Part shown: positions 36,097 through 41,455 of the stretch, piece after piece | Position numbering within the stretch: the first letter of the stretch is position 1 | How the letters are laid out: every line of letters begins with the position of its first letter | NCBI RefSeq assembly: GCF_000002075.1 | Contig: NW_004797760.1 | Location: forward strand, 169,224 to 233,223 | Reading direction: 5' to 3' | DNA: 64,000 nucleotides | From: Aplysia californica | Lineage: Eukaryota; Mollusca; Gastropoda; Aplysiida; Aplysiidae | The notes under the pieces: model-generated | What the model saw: the letters and a program-made list of their open reading frames with translations, nothing else | Database searches by the model: none | Told to the model about the DNA's origin: nothing | Translations under genes and position numbers: made by a program

Positions 36097-37223
36097 CTCT
36101 CCTCCGGCGCTTTTGTAGACTACAGATTTATTTGTCTCTGTTAATAGTTTCTTCAGTTTACAACATTCATTTCTATTTTCCAGTTCATCTGTTGATACCT
36201 GTTAGTGTTAGCATTCACATCGCATGAAATTATTGTTGTCAGATTACAGCTATTGAACACTGGATTGTAATATATATCCTTTCAAAAGTTTGGCGTCACT
36301 CTTTTTTTAATAACAGTTATCTTTTTATGGTATTCATCCATAACTAAAAAAACCGACAAGAAAATTGTGCCTGATTGCAATTGATTTTGTTGTTCCAATG
36401 AAGGGGTAGAGGAATGGTGTTATCTTTGGAACCAAGTGTTGAATATTTTGGAAGTCATTATAAAAATGATTAAGATCTTTCTACACAGATGAGAAAAAAT
36501 TTACGGGAAGCAAAACTTTTCACTAAAATGCCATCCCTACTCACTAATTTTAGATGCACATGAATTTTTGTTTACAGAATCCCACATTGAAGGTACAACT
36601 GTAGAATCCAATAGATAGCACAGTCATTCATGATCAGTTCTTTCTCTTTCATCTTAGATTTGACTAAAAAGCTCCTGACAGGTTGTCAAGACTGAGAGGC
36701 AATTTTCATGAGTCTTTTGGAAAACTCATTCTTAAACTTGTGGTGTGAACAGAAAAAGTGCAGTAAATGGTCCTGATAAAAACAGAGTGAAATTTATAAA
36801 TGGTGCCATACGTATTCACCAACTGTTAGTAGCTCCGCAACAAGTCAGGAAAAACTTGGTGCCACTGTGACGAGTGAGTTTACCGGTTGATTTGGTAAAT
36901 TTGGGCTATAATGCATTAATTGTAATTTTAGTTGGATCTTGTTGTGCACAAAAGAGACTTTCACTTTCTTCTTCACCATTGTTTGGTTGAAATTGAAAGA
37001 CTCGTGTTCTAATGATTCTATTTTCTGTGAAGTGTGTTTTTTGCGTCCAGTTGAGGTATCGTTTTTTGCCTCTCTCTAATTTTTTCAGAAGTACGAAAGG
37101 TTGCTTCTGGAAACGAGCAAAATGAACCTGAAGACACCTGGCAAAAGTGCTAACCCATCAGACTGGAGGACACCAACTTCACAGAGTCCTGGGATGAGAG
37201 ACATCACCAATACACCCACATGA
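6389..37223 (+). CDS. KIF15: KIF15 orthologue (kinesin-12 motor), whole gene
   Basis: Plus-end-directed mitotic kinesin; family members crosslink spindle microtubules and back up kinesin-5 (known for the family). The spliced model of about 35 coding exons gives roughly 1357 aa against about 1388 in human. Seen in the translation: an N-terminal motor (residues about 18-357) with P-loop GQTGSGKT at 99-106, switch I NRESSRSH at 221-228 and switch II DLAGSE at 256-261. Kinesin-12 signature stretches include [19 protein letters not shown] and [11 protein letters not shown]. After the motor come [10 protein letters not shown] and a long heptad-rich coiled coil, ending in a segment ([12 protein letters not shown]) that matches the human KIF15 tail RLVGHQNLHQKI-like region. 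Start chosen at 6389: an in-frame stop lies upstream at 6350-6352 and the exon joins the next in phase. One GC-AG intron and one candidate U12 intron are present. No breaks seen; it looks functional. Confidence 0.93.
7380..7569 (+). CDS. KIF15: KIF15 exon 2
   Basis: Acceptor tctttcag, donor gtaatt. Encodes the first motor strand, with [11 protein letters not shown] and [17 protein letters not shown], the latter close to human KIF15 EPKTFTFDHVADVDTTQ. Confidence 0.93.
7895..7971 (+). CDS. KIF15: KIF15 exon 3
   Basis: Acceptor ttgacag, donor gtaagt. Encodes [14 protein letters not shown] leading into the P-loop; ends in phase 2. Confidence 0.92.
8634..8671 (+). CDS. KIF15: KIF15 exon 4 (P-loop)
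   Basis: A 38-nt exon between ttcacag and gtaagt. Encodes [12 protein letters not shown], the ATP-binding P-loop (residues 99-106); ends in phase 1. Confidence 0.93.
8771..8868 (+). mobile_element. LINE/SINE 3' tail (CR1/L2-like)
   Basis: Ends with AGCGCATTGAGC, GAAATGCGCTATATAAATG and an ATT microsatellite, the same tail as the LINE fragment at 13335-14055. Confidence 0.6.
9331..9717. repeat. 23-bp minisatellite, 17 units, in KIF15 intron 4
   Basis: Tandem TGCCCTTTTGTTGTAGACTC-type units of 23 bp. Units differ mainly by T or C at one place, and six consecutive units are duplicated as a block (about 9426-9563 and 9564-9701). Confidence 0.95.
10097..10510 (+). mobile_element. SINE-like repeat, long form, copy 1
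   Basis: About 410 bp, sharing body and tail with 11740-12138 and 35289-35693. The tail holds TTGCGAGCGCCGTAAAAAC and CTCTACTAAAC. It ends about 37 bases before KIF15 exon 5. Confidence 0.8.
10548..10648 (+). CDS. KIF15: KIF15 exon 5
   Basis: Acceptor cttccag, donor gtaagt. Encodes [15 protein letters not shown], a near match to human [15 protein letters not shown]. The acceptor lies only about 37 bases after the tail of a SINE-like repeat. Confidence 0.93.
11151..11330 (+). CDS. KIF15: KIF15 exon 6
   Basis: 60 codons, phase 0 at both ends. Encodes [20 protein letters not shown] and [18 protein letters not shown], the central motor strands that are well conserved in kinesin-12. Confidence 0.94.
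11740..12138 (+). mobile_element. SINE-like repeat, long form, copy 2
   Basis: Full-length match to copy 1, including CTTGATAGTCGAAGCAGACT and the tail GTTGCGAGCGCCGTAAAACC. It ends about 20 bases before KIF15 exon 7. Confidence 0.85.
12160..12261 (+). CDS. KIF15: KIF15 exon 7 (switch I)
   Basis: 34 codons in phase 0. Carries [20 protein letters not shown], including switch I NRESSRSH (residues 221-228). Its acceptor lies about 20 bases after a second SINE-like tail. Confidence 0.94.
12531..12638 (+). CDS. KIF15: KIF15 exon 8 (switch II)
   Basis: 36 codons in phase 0. Carries [15 protein letters not shown], with the switch II DxxGxE motif (residues 256-261) needed for ATP hydrolysis in kinesins. 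Confidence 0.95.
12752..13064. mobile_element. TTAA-flanked MITE, CCCTTCCAGCCCCA ends (piggyBac-like)
   Basis: TTAA at 12752-12755 and 13061-13064 flank inverted CCCTTCCAGCCCCA ends; 305 bp between, no coding capacity. TTAA targets and C-rich CCC ends suggest mobilisation by a piggyBac-type transposase (inference). Confidence 0.8.
13335..14055 (+). mobile_element. LINE fragment, CR1/L2-like, 3' part
   Basis: Translated pieces include [20 protein letters not shown]-like and [20 protein letters not shown] with [11 protein letters not shown], the C-terminal region of CR1/L2-clade reverse transcriptases. The frame is broken in several places, with stops and shifts between 13470 and 13620. The 3' end has GCGCATTGAGC, GCGCTATATAAATG and an ATT run. 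Confidence 0.8.
14090..14215 (+). CDS. KIF15: KIF15 exon 9
   Basis: 42 codons. Encodes [20 protein letters not shown] and [13 protein letters not shown] (relay and microtubule-binding helices). A LINE fragment ends about 35 bases upstream of the acceptor. Confidence 0.95.
14573..14631 (+). CDS. KIF15: KIF15 exon 10
   Basis: Encodes [19 protein letters not shown]; ends in phase 2 with donor gtaagc. Confidence 0.93.
15134..15197 (+). CDS. KIF15: KIF15 exon 11 (GC donor)
   Basis: Encodes [20 protein letters not shown] and then K, the end of the motor core. The only in-frame 5' splice site is AAG/GCAAGT at 15198, a GC-AG intron with an otherwise perfect donor consensus. Confidence 0.92.
15380..15570 (+). 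mobile_element. SINE-like repeat, short form, copy 3
   Basis: Starts GTGGGTGGTTGGCGGGTGCT and ends TTGCGAGCGCCATAAACC and ACTAAAACTAAAAC. Shares the tail but not the 5' body with the long form. Confidence 0.8.
15990..16065 (+). mobile_element. LINE/SINE 3' tail (CR1/L2-like)
   Basis: TTGAGCGCTATATAAATGCC followed by an AT/ATT-rich end, as in the LINE at 13335-14055. Confidence 0.45.
16202..16334 (+). CDS. KIF15: KIF15 exon 12 (neck region)
   Basis: Starts AVVNED, as in human KIF15, then [13 protein letters not shown], the start of the post-motor coil. Ends in phase 1 at GAAG/gtctct, a weak donor. Confidence 0.88.
16929..17011 (+). CDS. KIF15: KIF15 exon 13
   Basis: Encodes [17 protein letters not shown], aligned with human YFQEAMLFFKKSEQEKK. 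Phase 1 in, phase 0 out, donor gtgagt. Confidence 0.88.
17500..17658 (+). CDS. KIF15: KIF15 exon 14
   Basis: 53 codons. Encodes [20 protein letters not shown], close to human KKEKFIQSNKMIVKFRE. Coiled coil. Confidence 0.93.
17822..17872. repeat. TC microsatellite in KIF15 intron 14
   Basis: About 25 TC units. A 17-base C run lies just upstream near 17686. Confidence 0.95.
18543..18744 (+). CDS. KIF15: KIF15 exon 15
   Basis: 67 codons plus one base. Encodes [20 protein letters not shown] and [14 protein letters not shown], matching human RVAKYAMENHSLREENRRLR. Donor gtgtga. Confidence 0.92.
19821..20071. repeat. 61-64 bp tandem repeat, 4 units
   Basis: Units begin TTAGAAAAACTTGGAGTGCA at 19821, 19885, 19946 and 20007 and end GCACTGTTATTATGC. 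Lies in the KIF15 intron before exon 16. Confidence 0.95.
20141..20265 (+). CDS. KIF15: KIF15 exon 16
   Basis: Encodes [11 protein letters not shown] and [18 protein letters not shown]. Phase joins exon 15 exactly; the donor gtttgg is weak. Confidence 0.8.
20563..20592 (+). CDS. KIF15: KIF15 candidate 30-nt microexon
   Basis: A 30-base stretch between a tag acceptor and a gtcagt donor. It encodes [10 protein letters not shown] in phase 0 at both ends, so it can be included or skipped without frame change. The only evidence is splice signals and phase. Confidence 0.4.
20838..21017 (+). CDS. KIF15: KIF15 exon 17
   Basis: 60 codons. Encodes [20 protein letters not shown] and LHCQTLK, aligned with human NLENLLEATKACKRQEVSQL and IHAETLK. 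Coiled coil. Confidence 0.92.
21815..21997 (+). CDS. KIF15: KIF15 exon 18
   Basis: 61 codons. Begins VMTTPK (human IITTPTK), has a less helical Ser/Thr/Pro-rich linker, and ends [17 protein letters not shown]. Probably a hinge between coils. Confidence 0.9.
22258..22344 (+). CDS. KIF15: KIF15 exon 19
   Basis: 29 codons of coiled coil. Encodes [20 protein letters not shown], similar to human LKLQQHVDKLEHHSTQMQEL. Phase 0 both ends. Confidence 0.92.
22546..22620 (+). mobile_element. Possible tRNA-derived SINE remnant
   Basis: AGTGGCCTACATGCTTACC resembles a Pol III A box and CCTGGATTCATTCTCC a B box. No acceptor stem closes, so it is not a functional tRNA. Confidence 0.35.
22793..22898 (+). 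CDS. KIF15: KIF15 exon 20
   Basis: Coiled-coil exon with [18 protein letters not shown]; ends in phase 1 with gtgagt. Confidence 0.9.
23222..23371. mobile_element. Possible TTAA-flanked element with duplicated GCCGATCGGC
   Basis: 150 bp between TTAA sites; the right end reads (complement) CACTTTGACTCCACGG. Two copies of CTGTCGCCGATCGGCGTCCC lie at 23289 and 23335. It shares its right TTAA with the next element. The left end matches poorly. Confidence 0.4.
23368..23614 (+). mobile_element. TTAA-flanked MITE, CCCTATCCGTACG ends, copy 1
   Basis: TTAA at both ends, inverted CCCTATCCGT(A/T)CG termini, about 239 bp interior matching 40554-40799 and 55176-55429. Piggybac-like by target and end; non-coding. 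Confidence 0.85.
23717..23847 (+). CDS. KIF15: KIF15 exon 21
   Basis: Contains [20 protein letters not shown], matching human VVLHSADKELSSVK. Phase 1 in, phase 0 out, donor gtaagc. Confidence 0.92.
24033..24641. mobile_element. Candidate TIR element (AACTCATTCAGTGCT ends)
   Basis: AACTCATTCAGTGCT near 24033 and its complement AGCGCTGAATGAGTT near 24627 are in inverted orientation within KIF15 intron 21. No clean target duplication was seen. Confidence 0.45.
24684..24761 (+). CDS. KIF15: KIF15 exon 22
   Basis: 26 codons, [20 protein letters not shown]; coiled coil. Acceptor gcgcag, donor gtaagt. Confidence 0.88.
25317..25433 (+). CDS. KIF15: KIF15 exon 23
   Basis: 39 codons. Encodes [20 protein letters not shown] and [14 protein letters not shown], coiled coil; donor gtaggt. 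Confidence 0.88.
25655..26230 (+). mobile_element. DNA-element family E, copy 2
   Basis: Matches 54540-55145: CTCTCCCCTTGATAAA, AGTGGCGCTCCAGCA, AGTTCCTTGAATC and TTGTTACATGC occur in the same order. Starts near GTATAGTCAAACCTGCCTGT. Confidence 0.75.
26360..26512 (+). CDS. KIF15: KIF15 exon 24
   Basis: 51 codons, Gln/Glu/Lys-rich coil ([20 protein letters not shown]). Phase 0 both ends, donor gtaact. Confidence 0.9.
26537..26640 (+). mobile_element. DNA-element family E, short fragment
   Basis: About 100 bases almost identical to 25710-25812 (AGAATCTCCCCGCTCTCCCC onward), inserted or copied into the next intron. Confidence 0.8.
27540..27767 (+). CDS. KIF15: KIF15 exon 25
   Basis: 76 codons, the longest coding exon. 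Contains [16 protein letters not shown] and [17 protein letters not shown], aligned with human VVADLMNQIQELRTSV and LKQELKDINCKYNSAL. Base composition is less AT-rich than the introns around it. Confidence 0.94.
28179..28277 (+). CDS. KIF15: KIF15 exon 26
   Basis: 33 codons of coil ([20 protein letters not shown]). Acceptor ttatag, donor gtgagt. Confidence 0.88.
29204..29251 (+). CDS. KIF15: KIF15 exon 27
   Basis: 16 codons, [16 protein letters not shown], between attgcag and gtgatg; phase 0 both sides. Confidence 0.8.
29914..30047 (+). CDS. KIF15: KIF15 exon 28 (U12-type donor)
   Basis: 44 codons plus two bases. Encodes [20 protein letters not shown] and [12 protein letters not shown]. There is no GT donor at the end; instead the exon is followed by ATATCCTTTT, an exact match to the minor-spliceosome (U12) AT-type 5' splice consensus. 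Confidence 0.8.
30603..30677 (+). CDS. KIF15: KIF15 exon 29
   Basis: 25 codons, [20 protein letters not shown] and NELLK, phase 0 out (gtaaga). The 5' edge is uncertain. A TAC, the usual U12 AC end, stops at 30602, but joining there is out of phase with exon 28; an edge at 30599 would restore the frame but end in AA. Confidence 0.75.
30911..30976 (+). mobile_element. SINE-like repeat, tail fragment, copy 4
   Basis: GTGCAGTTGCGAGTGCTGTA and CAAACTAAAACTAAA, the tail of the family only. Confidence 0.65.
31281..31390 (+). CDS. KIF15: KIF15 exon 30
   Basis: 36 codons plus two bases of coil ([20 protein letters not shown]). Acceptor ctcacag, donor gtgagt. Confidence 0.9.
31540..31860 (+). mobile_element. 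LINE ORF2 C-terminal fragment
   Basis: Encodes [20 protein letters not shown] and, in another frame, [15 protein letters not shown]. Both are typical of the extreme C-terminus (post-RNase H, CxC) of non-LTR retrotransposon proteins. Frame-shifted and truncated; sits between KIF15 exons 30 and 31. Confidence 0.65.
32019..32144 (+). CDS. KIF15: KIF15 exon 31
   Basis: Encodes [20 protein letters not shown] and then a further coil, ending in phase 2 in an A-run just before gtaatg. Confidence 0.88.
32560..32965 (+). repeat. Dispersed repeat G, copy 1
   Basis: Shares CATAAATGAGCA, CCTTTCATACCAACA, GCCAGCACAC and GATAAGCTA.TCTTGACATAGATCTA with 49515-50035 in the same order. No terminal structure recognised. 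Confidence 0.65.
33498..33632 (+). mobile_element. SINE-like repeat, short form, copy 5 (5'-truncated)
   Basis: AATATCTATCGTCCTTATCT through GCACTTATATGACCTTATTG to ACTTACTAAAAC; follows a T/C-rich run. Confidence 0.75.
33684..33734 (+). CDS. KIF15: KIF15 exon 32
   Basis: 51-nt exon, [17 protein letters not shown]. It aligns with human KEMECLRMTDEVER and joins exon 33 in phase. Confidence 0.85.
34336..34516 (+). mobile_element. SINE-like repeat, short form, copy 6
   Basis: GTGGTGGGTGGCTGCTTCGG start, GGCACTTTTATGACCTAGTT and TTACTAAAAC end. Confidence 0.75.
34780..34873 (+). CDS. KIF15: KIF15 exon 33
   Basis: 31 codons after a one-base overlap. Encodes [20 protein letters not shown], like human TQTLESKAFQEKEQLRSKLE. 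Donor gtagtt. Confidence 0.9.
35289..35693 (+). mobile_element. SINE-like repeat, long form, copy 7
   Basis: Matches copies 1 and 2 along the whole 400 bp and ends GCAAGCGCCGTAAAAACTCT then ACTAAAACTAAAACTA. Confidence 0.85.
35863..35994 (+). CDS. KIF15: KIF15 exon 34
   Basis: 44 codons. Encodes [20 protein letters not shown], the best-conserved tail block (human NGKLVGHQNLHQKIQYVVRL). This identifies the gene as KIF15 rather than another kinesin. Confidence 0.95.
36061..36097. repeat. CA microsatellite
   Basis: About 18 CA units directly after KIF15 exon 34. Confidence 0.9.
37089..37223 (+). CDS. KIF15: KIF15 exon 35 (last, with stop)
   Basis: 44 codons and TGA at 37221-37223. Starts [19 protein letters not shown], then a Ser/Thr/Pro-rich C-terminus with several TP and SP sites that could be mitotic-kinase targets (inference). 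Confidence 0.9.
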   Translation, partial: KYERLLLETSKMNLKTPGKSANPSDWRTPTSQSPGMRDITNTPT

Positions 37224-39487
37224 TTCCTTGGCCTCGGATCTCCCGACACAGATTTCCCTCCACTCTTGATTGTGTAATGTGATTCGTTCAACGAGATTTT
37301 CAGGATATATTGTCCATATCTGTTGGTCCTCTCTAAATGTGTGATAATCAGATATCTTTTGTTGACTCCATGCTCTGCAGTGTCAAATAAGCACTTGTTT
37401 TTATTTCTTTTATGTTTTTCAGACTGATTTAACATCCGCTTGTTGGTGGATGATTCTGTTACAACTTCATGCCTGTGTTTCCTGTCCTTGTACTTTCATC
37501 TGTCGTCTGTCTTACACTCAATCAAGATGCACCAGACATGAATAGCCGAATGACTAAAGTGGCTAGAAGGACCGTAGCTGGTGGTTTTTGGGGCACAATT
37601 CAAAGTAGCTTACTGAACATATCGCGGTAATCAGCTTCTGAGCGTAAAGAGTGGCCATTTATTTTTTCACTTTTTCTTTTTCCTGACCACTGGAATGCTG
37701 TTAGTTGATTTTATGAAAAGTTTTCTTGTAAAGGTTATTAGAACTGCACAAAATAGATTTATTTTGAATCAAAATGGCTACCTCATCAAAGTGTTAGTTT
37801 TCATGTCAAAGAAGTGATTAATGAGTTAGGCCTTCTTCAAGGCAGTTGCAGCACTAGCAGGAAAGAAGACATTAGTTGTGCATGAAAATTGCCAATATGA
37901 ATAGCATGAAATAGTGATGTTTCCAGTAAAAATTGAAACGTGGAGTTTTGTTGGTTCTTACAAAGTAGTTTCTTATGGTAAAAAAAAAAATCAGCTGAAT
38001 TCTCACTTATTTCTTGATAAAATGCTAGTGCTGTCTTGCTTCGCAGTAACAAGAAAAAATAATCAGTTATTGAAGAATAGTCACAAGCTCTCATACACTT
38101 GTTAAAAATTTGAGAGTCCTGCAGTGTACCGCCAGGGTCAAGCGTGTGTCTTGATTGAATTAAATGTGTACATGTATGTAATCATTGTGCTTGTTGTCTC
38201 TGTCTCATGGGCCTGCTCTTAATGGTCTTCTCCTTGGGAAGGCATTTCCTTTTAACTTGTACAAACAAAATAATTTTTGCAAACTGATATTGATTGTTGT
38301 TGTTCTTTTTTTTCAGAAGTCCTTTTCTGCTTTTAAGTCTGTTTTTCTTGAAAGTATGGTGCTGGATAGTACGTATATTACCAGTTTTTGGTGGGTGGTT
38401 GGCGGGTGCTCTGGTGTGGTTTGCTTCTTCGTTCCTATCAAACAACTATCATCTTTATCTCCCCTCCTTCTTTTTTGTGTTTGTTACTCTCTTGTAACAC
38501 CTCTTATCTCCGGCACTTATATGACCTTACTGTGTTGCAAGTGCCGTAAAACTGACTAAATCTAATCTTACCAATTTTTACTCCTTGAAAAGTAAGTATT
38601 GTACACATTTTATCTGAAGTGTGTTATTCGGTTTCTCTATATATTTGTACTTGTATGAAAAGAATGAATGCTACAGTATTCACATAATGATTGTACATGA
38701 AGCATTTTTATTGCAGCAATATCTTTAGATAGCAACCCAAAATCGTTTCATTCCAAAATAAAAGCTGTTGTTATTTTATGATGACATGATAGTAAAAGTA
38801 GGCCTACAATATTTACGTTATGTTTTTTTCCTTGTGTTTTTTTTTGTTTTGCCAGCTTAGATTGTCTTGAAGGATGTTGTACCCCTAAAAGTGGATAAAA
38901 TAAATCGAAGTCTCACCACACTCAGATTCAGATTCAGGGATGCCAAATGATTTTTGAAAAGAAACCCTGAAAATAAGGGGAGCATCACACCTCACCTAAA
39001 ATTAACCTAGTAAAATCTTTCAATGAGCAAACAAAAACATTTCTCTTACCATTCCCCTTTCCTTTGCAAGTGTAGGAAAAAAACGGAAAATGCCGCGAAA
39101 AAACTGAGATTTGGCATCCCTGCAGATTGTAATTGTGAGTAATGACTGTTTCTCAGACCTAGAATTTTTGTTAGAATTTTGTGATCTCCGTTGACTCTTG
39201 TCCTTAGTTTTGTTCATTTGAAGTTCACCTATGACCTGTATCATTTGTTGAGAATGTGTAATGAAATGTTACACATGTGTTCTATTTACCATCTGTCTCC
39301 TCGGTGACAGTCCCAAGGCAGCTTGTGTTATAATGTGTATGGATGTGTAATCTTAGCACAGATTCTATGTTTCATCTAATTTGTGCCTTAATCTTTACAG
39401 TAAATAAGGATTTTGATTTAGATGCAATTCCACCATATACATTTATGTCACAATTTGGGGCTGTCTTATTGAATAGTTACTAATAAA
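37224..39487 (+). other. KIF15 3' UTR (probable)
   Basis: No coding potential. AATAAA signals occur at 38757-38762, 38899-38904 and 39482-39487, so alternative ends are possible and the last gives a UTR of about 2.2 kb. A SINE-like copy lies inside it at 38390-38567, so it would be transcribed in any isoform ending at 38757 or later. Confidence 0.5.
38390..38567 (+). mobile_element. SINE-like repeat, short form, copy 8, in KIF15 3' UTR
   Basis: GTGGGTGGTTGGCGGGTGCT through GGCACTTATATGACCTTACT to CTGACTAAATCTAATC; about 175 bp. Confidence 0.8.
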
Positions 39488-40033
39488 TATATTTTGATAT
39501 GTTATTTTTATGAATACTTTTATTGATTGAATTGATCTTTAAAAAGCAGAGAAAAAGGCAGCTACAGTTTGAAAATATTGCTCAGTTATACCATCCTAGT
39601 AAGTAAGTGTGACTAACCAAACTCATGTCATATGTAAATATACAGCTTCCATTATGTGCCATCTGTGTATCAGACAACCAGTGTCCAGAAAAACCCATTC
39701 ACACGCAAGGCAAAAGCAATAAATGAATAGTCAAATGTGACTTTCTCTTTTGTTATAATTTCTTTTACATTTTCTTTATCACAGCAGAAAAGGGACTTCT
39801 CAGTGGAGATCTTTAGGCACTCTCCCATGTTCCAAAATGGTGAAAGTGTTTTACCAATCATCTGTGTTGTGTAAGCAGCGAAAATACTATGGTAACTCCT
39901 GATCTCTTCAGTACTTGCTGTGTCAAAGTCACCTATTTAGTGTTCAGCTTTGTGCTATTTCTACAAAAAACGTCTACTCAGATTCAGAATCAGTTGCACA
40001 GCATTTGGCAACAAAGTATGTCATCTTCTGTCC

Positions 40034-40211
40034 GTGGGTGGTTGGCGGGTGCTCTGGTGTGGTTTGCTCCTTCTTTCCTATCAAATATCTATCGTCCTGA
40101 TCTCTCCTCCTTCTTTTTTGTGTCTTTTACTCTCTTATAACGCCTCTAATCTTCGGCACTTATATGACATTATTGTGTTGCAAGTTCCGTAAAACTCTTA
40201 CTAAAACTAAT
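40034..40211 (+). mobile_element. SINE-like repeat, short form, copy 9
   Basis: GTGGGTGGTTGGCGGGTGCT start and CTCTTACTAAAACTAATC end; nearly identical layout to 38390-38567. Confidence 0.8.
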
Positions 40212-40343
40212 CTTCTGTCCAAACAAGTATTTTTTCCAAAGATGAAGAGCTTCTCCATTGTCATTGAGCCAACACTTGACCTTTGCCCAACTGTGGGGCT
40301 TGCCTGTACAGGTTGAGACAGAGCTCAGGTAGATGAATACATA

Positions 40344-41085
40344 CGTGTTTCATTGTGGTGAAATCAGGCGCTCATCTTATTGAAATTGTAGAAATCGACT
40401 TTTCTCTACCTGGTTGGGCCATTTTAACTGATTTTTTTTTTGGCTTCGCACCTTTTATGTCCATTCACTTATGGACCTGTCCGGTGTGCAATGACGTTGC
40501 CCAGGACAGGTAATACAGGTAATGTCCATTCAAAACACGTTTCTCAGTGAAATTTAACCCTATCTGTACGTCGTGTTTTACTATCATATCCATACGACGT
40601 GCGGAACTCTGTGCAATCACTTTTCAAAGAGGAAATTTACTTGTTAATCCCATCCGTACGCTTTCCATAGCAGTCTGTCAAAATGATTTTTTGAGAAATA
40701 CTGAGTTTCAAAGAGATCTTCGCACTTGAAATAATCTAAAATGTGAAGAATACAACCCCAGGGGTACAAAATGACTCCAGAGCGTACGTATAGGGTTAAT
40801 GAAAAATGTTGATCAAAGGCATACAAAATGTAACTTTGCAGTTTACAAGGACACTCAAGCTTACAAAGTATCCATACTTAGTTGTCATTTTCTCTTTATA
40901 ATTTCAATGTAACTCTGACACCAAGTGACCCCAACCTCCTTTAATGTCAGATATCTTAACTTTTATTCAAGATAGATGAGTATTTTTATCATCAAAAGCA
41001 AGACAAATGAACACACTTTATATGATACCATAAACTCCATAGCCTAAAATATGACGAGCGCCTGATTCTACCACGTCGTGACACA
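40344..41085 (+). mobile_element. MITE family H, copy 1, with nested insertion
   Basis: Inverted ends around GAATCAGGCGCTCGTC (left GAAATCAGGCGCTCATC, right GACGAGCGCCTGATTC). The interior matches 43377-43810 and 46804-47250. A 246-bp TTAA-flanked MITE interrupts it at 40554-40799. Confidence 0.8.
40554..40799 (+). mobile_element. TTAA-flanked MITE, CCCTATCCGTACG ends, copy 2
   Basis: TTAA/CCCTATCTGTACG on the left and CGTACGTATAGGG/TTAA on the right; inside family H copy 1. Confidence 0.85.
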
Positions 41086-41387
41086 AGGAAAATCCTTTTT
41101 AAAGTAAATTAAAGAAGCATGCCGTTTGCTTGCCTCTTACTCTGTCATATGTGCAAGAAACTTTCAATCCCCGATTCATAAAGGCATGACTTCAAATACG
41201 ACCTTTCATCATGCAATGTAGTTTGATTGTAAATGTTTTATGCCTCCATTACCACAATAAAATCATATCGGAGATGGGCTGGTTTGAGAAGCCTGTCACT
41301 GTTACAGGAGTCCAAAAGGGGCAGAATGACATGAAGCATCCTAGCAGATACAGAGATACTCAACAAAATAATTTTCTCTGTGGGAAT

Positions 41388-41455
41388 CAAACTCATATTT
41401 TTTCAGCATGCATTGAGGAATTGGTTAGGAACCTAACCATAACACCACAGACACT
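41388..41455 (-). mobile_element. Possible tRNA-derived SINE remnant
   Basis: On the reverse strand GTGGTGTTATGGTTAGG (A-box-like) and GAGTTTGATTCCCACAG (B-box-like); no complete cloverleaf. Confidence 0.4.
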
